Shown piece after piece: positions 22,379 through 31,488 of a stretch of 64,000 nucleotides of DNA. Source of the stretch: Plasmopara viticola (taxonomy: Eukaryota > Oomycota > Peronosporomycetes > Peronosporales > Peronosporaceae). Position numbers and translations under genes: made by a program. The stretch's first letter is position 1; each line of letters begins with the position of its first letter. The DNA is taken from contig MBPM02000007.1 of NCBI GenBank assembly GCA_001695595.3, forward strand, positions 1,054,001 to 1,118,000. The letters are read 5' to 3'. A model generated the notes under the pieces. That model did no database searches. It was given only the letters and a program-made list of their open reading frames with translations, and was not told the DNA's origin.

Positions 22379-25376
22379 ATGGCGTCGACTGCTAATGTGC
22401 CCGATATTCCCTTTACTCTAGAACCTCTGACGCCATCATGCTTTGAACTCGCCATCACGTCCCCGCCACCATCTCCTTCCAAGTCTCACCTCTTACCTTC
22501 ACTCAATCTTGCTGAGATTGTGGCCCAAGACGGAAGTGTTGACATTCGATTATTTATCATTTCGATTTGGAAATATCGAAGCAATGTTCCATTCACCGCA
22601 GACCTTTGCCAACGTCTGTGCTCAATGCCAATTACTCAACCAATGTTGGATCAAGTCGAATTTTACCTCCCTCAATTGGCACACATGGTCGTGCACCTTG
22701 AACGCGAGTTACCCATGGACAATATCGAGCAATTTGTATTGCTCCTCTCGCAAAGTAGCGTTCACTTTGCCCTTCAGTTTTTCTGGATGATTTACGCTGC
22801 GCTGGACGAGAATCGTCCAAAGCGACCAGGTAACAATCCTCGCACATTCGCACGTTGTGCGCGATTGTTGTTGTCGCTCGAGCAGTGCTTTGTGTATGGC
22901 TCTCCAGCATCGCACCAGGCATCAAAACTTCTGACGCGGCAAAGTATTTCAAAAGACGAGATGGAACAGATTTTAATGGCCGATCGGCGATTTTTTGCCG
23001 CGCAACAGAGCACTGTGGATGCTACGGGCACAAAGAGTGCAGTTGGAGACATTGCTCCCATCTCTGGTGGGTGGTTGCTGAAGAAAGGAGGGGGGACACG
23101 AACAATGGGCCGACGCAATTGGACAATGCGCTGGTGTCGTCTCGAACAGCGCATTTTACTGGTGTTTAAAAAGTCGACGGATACTCGGCCTCGTGCCGCC
23201 ATTCCACTGCATGGCGCGCAATTGCACGTGGTGGAGAATAAACGTCCGTTTTACTTTGAAATCATTCACGATTTCAATGAGTCGAAAGCCATGTTTTCAG
23301 CCAAAACGGCCGATGACTTATCGACGTGGGTGACGCACCTGCAAAAAGCTGCAGTCTTACCCGATCCTCCAGCTGGAAGTCCGAAGAAAGGCAGTAGTAC
23401 TTTTGAACGCACGTTGGCACGCATGTCGTTTGCCATGCGAACGTTTATCATGCAATCTTCAAGCAGTACTGCCACTCTTCTTGGGGATGGGGTGACCCCT
23501 TCATCACGCAGTGGTTCACCTTCAAAAGCAGACAGTGGAAAGTACGCCACCGATTTTACAGCCGATGTAGTTGCTGCGAATATCGAGCAGCGGCGAAGTC
23601 GCGTGTTGAGTAGTGGAGACGCGAGCGCATGCTCGACGCAAAGGGGGGATACGGAAGTGAGTCAATATTCAACCTCGGACTTTGGTTGTGACACGGATGC
23701 GCTGATGCAGGCTCTTATGAAGCCCGACCAGCAGCGACGGTATGCGTTTTTTTGTACCATGATTCACTTTGTTAAGTCAATCACCGATATATCCGAAGCA
23801 CTACGTCGTGTCGAGCCTGTGAATCGCAAGGAATTACTAGGAACACTGTTGAAGCAGTTGCGAATACCCAGTCGAGCATATATCCCGTTGTGCAAATCAA
23901 CAGATGTAAGTTGAGGATAGACTGCTTTTGATTGAAGCTACGAGCGTCTAATTGAATTTGCGAACTTGTTCTCTGACAGCCTTATTGCAACGTCTTGTCG
24001 GTATTTAGTGACGAAGCTCGCGTCTTTAGCACGCACGTAAGGAGCAATGAGTTTTGTTGTAATGAGGAAACTACTTACTATTCTTTTGTTTAGGAGCGAG
24101 CGCCGTGCTTGATCTATTTCGGCACTGAAGAGGATGAAAGTGGCGGAGATGTCTCGACCGTTTTGTTCAGTGAGCTGTATGCAGCTCGGACGGACGACAT
24201 TCATGAAGATGTGGCGACTTTCGATGAACAAGCTGTGGATCTCACGACAACACAAAGCGTGTCGTCACAGCTTTGTGGACTGTCACCTTTTCTTCGTAAA
24301 CTTTTATCGGTGAGTTAAACAATTTAGGCCCAAAATGGTAAATCTCATGCGTTCTTTCCTTTCTTAATGGCAGGATGATCAACGCAAAGCACGCATCGAA
24401 CAAACATTTGGTGAATTGACGTTTACAAAGTTTGAGCGCCTTCAAAAAGTTGTGCCAAGTGCCGATCCAAAGCGCTGGCATTTGGCTTGTTTACTCTCCA
24501 AGAGTTACGACGATTTGCGCCAAGAAGTGTTGGTGATGCAATTGATTTCATACTTTCAGCACATTTTTGAAGAGGAAAAGTTACCACTGCGACTGCATCC
24601 GTATCGGATTTTATCTACCGGATCCAGCACTGGTCTGATTGAAGTCGTTCGGAATGCCATGTCGCTGGATGGGATCAAGAAGACACTTGGGTTTGTAAAT
24701 CTACGTCATCACTTTGAACAAATGTATGGGGACGCATCAAATGAGGCTCCGAGTAACGGGGAAGAGACTGCGTTGCTTCGTCAAGCCAAACTCAATTTCA
24801 TCCACAGCTTAGCGGCGTACTCGATTGTGTGTAACATTTTGGCGATCAAAGACCGCCACAATGGCAATATCATGCTTGACATTGAAGGGTTTCTGATCCA
24901 CATTGACTTTGGCTTTTGTGAGTTCGTGTTTCGATTGCGAAAGAAAGAAATGTTCACCTCATGACTTGATTCGTGCCTGTTGTCTTGTAGTTCTAGGCCG
25001 AGCTCCCGGAGGAAGTTTTAGCTTTGAGACAGCTCCATTCAAGCTGACGGCCGAAATGGTCGACGTTTTAGGCGGGCGCGATTCCACGAATTTTGAGTAT
25101 TTTACCGATCTGTGTGTTCAAGGTGCGCTCGCAGCCCGAAAACACGGTGAAACGATTTATACGTTGGTAGAGATTATGAGTTATCACTCCAAGCTCCCGT
25201 GTTTCGTAGGCGGGGCTGGAGGGCCTCTCGCGGGCCTGAAAGACCGTCTTTTCCTGAATATGCCCGAGAAAAAAGTGCCGTCGACCATTCAGCTTATGGT
25301 GCAGCGCTCTTACGATCACTTTGGCACCACCAAGTATGACCAATTTCAGACCTTTTCGAATGGCATTGCTAAATAA
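22379..25376 (+). CDS. Phosphatidylinositol 4-kinase, beta-like, with central PH domain
   Basis: Phosphorylates phosphatidylinositol at the 4-position, making PI4P on Golgi and related membranes. Four exons, joined in frame: 22379-23905, 24094-24309, 24374-24917 and 24991-25376, giving 890 residues. The introns are GT-AG (donors GTAAGT, GTGAGT, GTGAGT). Residues about 50-175 resemble the helical lipid-kinase-unique region of PI4K beta. Residues about 229-324 are a PH domain (GGWLLKKGG, then a C-terminal W in DLSTWVTHLQK). The kinase domain follows: KSYDDLRQE near 624, LHPYRILSTGSSTGLIE, the catalytic loop KDRHNGNIM around 741-749, and the DFG motif in HIDFGF at 759-761. The C-terminal GRAPGGSFSFETAPFKLT is typical of the family. 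Animal PI4K beta has no PH domain, so this architecture is notable. It converges on the polymerase gene 381 bp away. Confidence 0.93.
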
Positions 25377-25757
25377 ATATCCTCTCCCACCAATTCGCTC
25401 TTGATTAGCGACGTTGAGCGCTTTTCTTTGACAATGACAGCATTTGTAGATTGACAACGATAGTGAGTACATCGCACTGAAAGAAGCGCTGACTGGGAGA
25501 CGCATCTCGGGTGTTGCTTCAGCAGCCACAAGCCCGAGCTAGTGTGGCATTTGTCATCATTGTTGTGCGTGATATATATAAATGCTTCTGGGCTAGCCAC
25601 TAGATTAAAAGAGGCACCTTTTTACTGTGGTCAATATATCAATATCCTTGCATTGACATCAAGCGTGAACTTTTATTTGCCTTAATCATCAAGTAAGCTA
25701 CCAAGCTTAGAGTGCTAGCGCGTACAATTTGTACGACCACGCACGCTTGTACTCTTC
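25377..25757. other. Convergent intergenic region
   Basis: The 381 bp between the stop codons of the lipid kinase and polymerase genes. It must hold both 3' ends. No further gene is seen. Confidence 0.6.
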
Positions 25758-28700
25758 CTACATTCCAGCCAGCAAAGGTCGTCGCTGCTGAATGCGTGGT
25801 TTTTCCACCTGACGCAGTAATTTAAAAATCCCCGTCCCCAGTGGCACGGGCACACCCATGATAATACACTCACTTACGCCAACAATCGCATCCGTGCGCG
25901 AGTGCACTGCCGCGTCAAACAAATGATCCGTCGTCTTTTCAAACGAGGCGAGCATGAGGACACTCTCCTTCATCTTTGCAATCCCAAACCGTGTAATCCC
26001 CAACACTTCGCCCTTAAATGTCATAATGTCCGACAATAAGAGCAAGTGCCGTCGATCAATGCCAATGCCATACGCACTCATAATGTAATTCACCTCAGAG
26101 CTAATCAGTTCCCGTGCTGCTTCAATCCCAAGCGTCTTTTCCACTTCAATCACGTGATTCGACGTGGTGTTTAACCCATCGACGCCTGGAATCCCCATGA
26201 CTTCAGCAAGCCCATAGCCTTCGACCAATAGATGGAGCGACTTGGCGGCCGTCGCACTTTGTCCTTCTTCATAATTAATCACGGCCCGATTCACGGTCGG
26301 AATGCCCTGTACAATCACGTTGGGGAGTTCAGTCTTGAGTGCTTGGAGTGCAAAGTACGCGCCTCGTGTGTCGCCCTTGGCTCCCTTGTAATTCGAGGGC
26401 GCCAACAAGCGTATTTTGTCGGGACAGCGTGCATTCAAAAGCACGTGTTGCTCTTTTAAAAGACGCAGGACGCCCCGAGGACCAATGCCCACAGCATTCA
26501 AGATATTTGTACGTACAGATCGTGCGGTGATGGCTAAATGAAGACGCGCAATCGCTTGGAGGTCGAGCTTGATAGACAGATAGGCTTGGTCGCGAGCAAA
26601 CACTTCTTTAATGTGAACGGCAATCTCACCCAGCGTGGTCTTTTCAATCTGTCCCTTGACAAATCGTGCCGACCGCTCGTCCGTCTTGCACACCAATGCC
26701 GCCGTGATAATGGGTGTACTTATAATTTTGGACGCATTGATAATCTCCTTTAATCGAGGAACCCCCAACGTGACGTTCATACTAGCAACACCGGCAAAGT
26801 GAAACGTCTTGAGCGTCATTTGTGTCCCGGGTTCCGAGATCGACTGGGCACCCACGGCACCCACAGCTTCGCCCGGCTCCATGCCTGCTCGATTGTACTT
26901 GTACAATGAAATCTCGAGTAGCTTTTCCACCTGTTGCATCGTAATTCGACACACATTGTGCGAGAGTAACCACGCCGCTTCTTCCTTTTCCTTTGTGCCG
27001 TCTACACCAGCGCGTTTGCGCCACTCGGCTCGGGCATCGATCGCCTGGAACCGCGTGGCGTCCCACTCGGGCAATCCCACCTTGTCAAGTCCGTGCTCCT
27101 TGTAGTTTGTATCGTCCACACTTAGGTCCTCCTCTGACTCTTCCCATTTCATGCACACCTTACCGTCGTTTTCAAGCTTGACAGCCATCGTTTCTCCCTT
27201 TAAGGGCGCCGTCTCTGACTTCGATGACACGATGCCAACGGCTTCATCAAATGCCTGTTCGAGCGCCGACGCGTACGATTTGACCTGCTTGTCCATGGAT
27301 GCAATTCCACACCCCGTGCGAATCGATGCCATTTCAGACGCCACGGACCCCAAAAACTCTTCAATCTCAATCAAAAACTTGCGTCCAGTAGGTAAAATCG
27401 CTTGAAACTCGGGACGCTGAACCACTTGCTTCCCAAGGCGACGAAGTTCAAACGGAAGTAACGCTGGCGACGCGCGGTCCGGCAAAGTATTCCGAATGTG
27501 TTCGAGTAGACGATGAAAATCCACGGGCCGGTCGTCTCCTTCCATATAAGCTGGATTTAATCCATCGTCTCCATACGTAAACTGTACGACGGCCCCTTCC
27601 GAGTTCCGTACAGTGTCATCGTACTGACACGAGAGATCTTCCAATGCTTTCATCAAACGACGAGCCATGTACCCCGTCTCGGCCGTCTTGACGGCCGTAT
27701 CCACTAGACCTTCTCGTCCACCCATGGTGTGAAAGAAAAACTCTGTGGCCGTTAGTCCACTGTAAAAGGAGTTTGCGACAAAGCCCTTGGCACTTGCATG
27801 CAACGCATGGGGTAGGAAATGCGGCAAGGTACGATTCACAAACCCTTCCGGGACCCGTTTTCCACTCACAGACTGTTGTCCCACACACGCCATCATTTGT
27901 GAAATGTTCAAGGCACTTCCTTTTGAGCCACATTCCGCCATGATTCGTGGATTATTATAAAACGGAAGCGAACGCATGCACTCGGCACCGGCAGTCTCCC
28001 GTAGCTTTCCTAACAGCCCATTGAGCTCGCTTTCCAAGGACTGAATGGCATTGCAACCGGGTTTTAACGACAACTTGCCACATCGGTACGCTTCAATCGA
28101 CTTGTTGGCAGCATCGTACCCCGTTTGCAATAATTTCGCCTTCTCTTGCGCTAGTTCGTTGGACGGCGTGACGTCGTCAATCCCAATGGAAAACCCCTTG
28201 AAATCGCCCAACCAACGTGCACAGAGTTTGGCCAAGCGATTCATACACCGCGCAGCTTCGTGAGCGCCATGGTCGCGAATCAAGACGTAGAAAAGCCCTT
28301 GTTTACTGCCGTCCCCAAGCGTCTTTTTGCCCAAATTTCCACACATCAATTCACTGTTCCGAAAACACACGTACCCATCTTTCCAGCACATGACCTTGTG
28401 CTTGGTATAATTGCGTTCTTTCAATTCTAGATTCACTAACACGTTAGTGTCCCGATTAGGGTTCACTAACAAACTCACGACTTGTTTTCCTGTCCATAAA
28501 CGGATTGGCAAGACAATCGATGGTGGAGGGACGTCAATGTGTTCATTGGCATCGTTCATGATGGCAAGGATTTGACAAAATTGTTCGCGATTGAAAAAAA
28601 TATTCTTTTGCGTCAGTAAATACGAGGCCGTGAGGAAATCCTGCGTCGCGGCCACTAGGGGCTCCCCGTTGCGTGGCGTAATCAAGTTTTGTTCCACTCC

Positions 28701-30311
28701 CATGAGCGCAATGGCTTCTGTGCGAGCTTCTTCCGTCTGGGGGAGATGCATGTTCATTTCATCGCCATCAAAGTCGGCATTGTAGGGAGAACAGACGCAT
28801 TCATTAAAACGGAACGTCCGCCACGGCATCACTTTGACGCGATGGGCCATGATTGACATTTTGTGAAGCGAAGGTTGTCGATTAAAGAGCACAACATCCC
28901 CATCTTCCATGTGCCGTTCGACAATGTCTCCGATTTTCAATTCGTCGGCTAATGTGGTACGATCGCCATAGAGGAGGTTTTTGGTAAAATTGTGGCCATC
29001 AATTCGAATCACATTGGCCCCAGGATGTACCTTGGGTCCATTCAAGACACAGTGACGGAGTTTGTGCAGATTGTATCGAGTGACTTTTTCAGGGTACGTC
29101 ATAATCTTGGCAACATGTTCTGGTACTCCAACTTGATCGATTCGTAAGTTGGGATCGGGCGAAATGACGGTACGACCTGAAAAATCCACGCGTTTGCCAG
29201 ATAAATTGCCACGAAAGCGCCCTTGCTTCCCTTTTAGTCGTTGACAGAGACCGCGAATCCCACTCTTGGCACCCGGTGGCTTCATCAAGCCAGGTGTGTC
29301 CCCATTGATAAACTGAGCCACTTGAATCTGTAAGAAATCCCAATCTTCCATCACCATTTTTAACGATGCGCCTTTTTGTAATGCTGCACGAAGCGCAAAA
29401 TTCACTTGCACGATTTCTTGGAGTTTTACCGTCAAATCATCTTCGTTACTCCCAGTTCCTCCATCCATGACCACGGACGGACGAATGCACACGGGAGGGA
29501 CGAGAATCGAGTTCAAAAGGAGCTTCTCTGGTCGTCCACCATTTGCATTCACCCACAATAAATCACAGTCTTGGTCTGGGATCGCCTGAAAGAGCTGCTG
29601 TACCACAAGTGGACTCAGGTCTTCGTGGGCTTTGGCCAAGTGGGTACCAATTTCAGGATTATTGGCTTGCGCCTCGACAAATTGGGCCACAAATACATTC
29701 CGCAAGTCATGCGTCACTTTGGCACGGTACTTTTCGTGCACTAATTTCAGCGTAGTACTGTTGATTTTGCGCACGGTACCGTTAATGGCTCCACAATATG
29801 GGCACTTGACGGCTTTCTTGCACAATGTCACAATCTTTTTGCGTAGGGCCACAAGTCGCAAAACGTCAGCCTTTGGATCGCGCATTCGTTGCAAAAAATG
29901 GGTACGTTCAGTCGGTGGCAGTAGTACACGACTGCAGCTCTTGCAAATGGTCTGCAATATTTCGGTACTGGCTTTAAAGTAGCCAATGTGAAAGACTGGC
30001 AACTCGAGCTTAATGTAGCCAAAGTGCCCGACACAGTCCGAGAGCTTGAGATGACATGTATCACATGTGTCACTTTTATTTGAGACGCCTAGACGCTTGT
30101 CCAAGACGCCGTTTGTTTGGGGCTCGCGCGTCTGCACCTTGAAAAGGTCTTTCGACTGCACACGTAGTTCCGACATACGCATCATATCGACATCGGAGAG
30201 GAGCCCGAAGTTCAAGTGACTTATCTTAGCTGGACGATCGTTCTCTAGTACAAGCTGCTTCACGAGCGGGTTGCGCCGCTCGCCGCGTAGACCCAAGCGA
30301 CCGCTCTGCAT
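25758..30311 (-). CDS. RPC1: DNA-directed RNA polymerase III largest subunit
   Basis: Catalytic largest subunit of nuclear RNA polymerase III, which transcribes tRNA, 5S rRNA and other small RNA genes. An uninterrupted 1517-residue frame. The clamp zinc site is C83-x2-C86-x6-C93-x2-H96; further Cys pairs lie at 123/126 and 170/173. The active-site magnesium loop NADFDGDE is at 511-518, after the conserved RQPSLH at 479-484. The bridge helix region TATEFFFHTMGGREGLVDTA is near 854-873 and the trigger loop AVGAQSISEPGTQMTLKTFH near 1152-1171. Assignment to class III rather than I or II rests on overall similarity, including LLEISLYKYNRAGMEPGEAVG. It is longer than yeast and animal homologs (about 1,400 residues); much of the difference is an acidic, charged insert at about 1020-1118. 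The start is at the first Met, shortly before DRPAKISHLNFG. Confidence 0.95.
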   Translation of the reverse strand: MQSGRLGLRGERRNPLVKQLVLENDRPAKISHLNFGLLSDVDMMRMSELRVQSKDLFKVQTREPQTNGVLDKRLGVSNKSDTCDTCHLKLSDCVGHFGYIKLELPVFHIGYFKASTEILQTICKSCSRVLLPPTERTHFLQRMRDPKADVLRLVALRKKIVTLCKKAVKCPYCGAINGTVRKINSTTLKLVHEKYRAKVTHDLRNVFVAQFVEAQANNPEIGTHLAKAHEDLSPLVVQQLFQAIPDQDCDLLWVNANGGRPEKLLLNSILVPPVCIRPSVVMDGGTGSNEDDLTVKLQEIVQVNFALRAALQKGASLKMVMEDWDFLQIQVAQFINGDTPGLMKPPGAKSGIRGLCQRLKGKQGRFRGNLSGKRVDFSGRTVISPDPNLRIDQVGVPEHVAKIMTYPEKVTRYNLHKLRHCVLNGPKVHPGANVIRIDGHNFTKNLLYGDRTTLADELKIGDIVERHMEDGDVVLFNRQPSLHKMSIMAHRVKVMPWRTFRFNECVCSPYNADFDGDEMNMHLPQTEEARTEAIALMGVEQNLITPRNGEPLVAATQDFLTASYLLTQKNIFFNREQFCQILAIMNDANEHIDVPPPSIVLPIRLWTGKQVVSLLVNPNRDTNVLVNLELKERNYTKHKVMCWKDGYVCFRNSELMCGNLGKKTLGDGSKQGLFYVLIRDHGAHEAARCMNRLAKLCARWLGDFKGFSIGIDDVTPSNELAQEKAKLLQTGYDAANKSIEAYRCGKLSLKPGCNAIQSLESELNGLLGKLRETAGAECMRSLPFYNNPRIMAECGSKGSALNISQMMACVGQQSVSGKRVPEGFVNRTLPHFLPHALHASAKGFVANSFYSGLTATEFFFHTMGGREGLVDTAVKTAETGYMARRLMKALEDLSCQYDDTVRNSEGAVVQFTYGDDGLNPAYMEGDDRPVDFHRLLEHIRNTLPDRASPALLPFELRRLGKQVVQRPEFQAILPTGRKFLIEIEEFLGSVASEMASIRTGCGIASMDKQVKSYASALEQAFDEAVGIVSSKSETAPLKGETMAVKLENDGKVCMKWEESEEDLSVDDTNYKEHGLDKVGLPEWDATRFQAIDARAEWRKRAGVDGTKEKEEAAWLLSHNVCRITMQQVEKLLEISLYKYNRAGMEPGEAVGAVGAQSISEPGTQMTLKTFHFAGVASMNVTLGVPRLKEIINASKIISTPIITAALVCKTDERSARFVKGQIEKTTLGEIAVHIKEVFARDQAYLSIKLDLQAIARLHLAITARSVRTNILNAVGIGPRGVLRLLKEQHVLLNARCPDKIRLLAPSNYKGAKGDTRGAYFALQALKTELPNVIVQGIPTVNRAVINYEEGQSATAAKSLHLLVEGYGLAEVMGIPGVDGLNTTSNHVIEVEKTLGIEAARELISSEVNYIMSAYGIGIDRRHLLLLSDIMTFKGEVLGITRFGIAKMKESVLMLASFEKTTDHLFDAAVHSRTDAIVGVSECIIMGVPVPLGTGIFKLLRQVEKPRIQQRRPLLAGM

Positions 30312-30430
30312 GCTTTAACCACTGGATGGAGGCAGGGCTTTAAAAACGAATATCGAACGTACCTGTGAAAACGGATCGGTAATGTATTAGAAGCCCTCTT
30401 TTATGAATATAAAACTAATCTACGAAAGTA

Positions 30431-30474
30431 ATTGTAAGGCCTAGTTTCTTAAAAGTGATTGTAAGGCCTAGTTT
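30431..30474. repeat. Tandem direct repeat upstream of the polymerase gene
   Basis: ATTGTAAGGCCTAGTTT occurs at 30431-30447 and again at 30458-30474, with a period of 27 bp. It contains the palindrome AGGCCT and lies about 120-165 bp upstream of the start codon at 30311, so it could be a paired regulatory site or a local duplication. Confidence 0.5.
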
Positions 30475-31364
30475 TATAAATACGATTAGAAAATAAGCGT
30501 AACAAATGTCGAATTTCGCGATTTTAAAGAAAGTAAATCTCTAGGCTTTGCAAATCAATAAATTGAAGGGTAAATTTTATTTCTCTTCGAATTGAGATGG
30601 TTTTTATGACCCTTTTTTACGAAAATGTGAGTACTCGCTCTTCTGTTGGCTAAAGTTATGTTGTATGTTGTGGAGTCTTAATTTTTTCCACCGATATGTT
30701 GGCGGCGAAAGACCACAGTTGCGCGAGTTTGATTCGCCACTTTGAACACCTGGCAGCCCAGTCACAGATCGAAGAACACAGAGCTCACTGGGACTGCGTG
30801 GGCTACGGACGCTGGGTCAAGTGCCATGAATGACTCATGAAAAGCGCACCGAATGACCAACGAAGCCAAACTTTTCATAAATATCGTCCAATTCAAACAC
30901 GGCACACTTAATTTAATGTATTTGGTCATACCTGCGCTGGGTTGCTGTCAGCTTCTCAGGGCCCGATGAGGCGGGAGAGATAGACGCATTACAGTGTCCT
31001 GGCTTTATCGTGCGTGTGTTGCTCAGCATCCACATCGGAATACGTGAACCGAATCCTAGCCAGTACAATAATTTTGCTCTCTTTAAATATACTAAGTTGA
31101 AGTTTATTTAGACAATCAAAAAGTATCATCAATGACATTAGCTACCTTTTAAAAATTTTAAAAACCTGTGGCCAAATTCTTTTTCTCCCCCAATTGCGTG
31201 CTCTAGTGCGTTAACCGTGCTGTCCGTGTTCCCCGTAGCTCGGCATCACCTGAAAACGTACCTTTACAGCTTCTTCACTGCTTGTCACAAGTAATCTGTA
31301 TTTAAAGGATAAAATGGTGTGCTAACTTACTGTCTGATGTATTGCAGAAAGGAGCACCAACCCT
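30475..31364. other. Intergenic region between polymerase gene and effector C
   Basis: No gene seen. The right end, from about 31200, is the shared 5' flank of the effector family, with TGGTGTGCTAA and TGTCTGATGTATTGCAG resembling the flanks of other members. Confidence 0.45.
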
Positions 31365-31391
31365 GTCGCGACCCACGTAGTGTGCTCACTC
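31365..31391 (+). promoter_or_regulatory. Conserved upstream motif of the effector family
   Basis: CCACGTAGTGTGCTCACTC about 98 bp before the start at 31489, followed directly by ATTCTGCC, which together resembles an oomycete Inr core (TCAYTYY). Confidence 0.5.
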
Positions 31392-31488
31392 ATTCTGCCT
31401 GGTGTGAGTCTGCAATCGCAAATCTTTCTCTCTCACGCTTCTCGATTTGATATTGTGTACAATCTCAAGGCATACTCAACTTTTCATT

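Noticed and set aside
26200..29990. Many long frames opposite the polymerase gene
   Set aside because: Shadows produced by the GC-biased codons of the long minus-strand gene; none has a recognisable domain.
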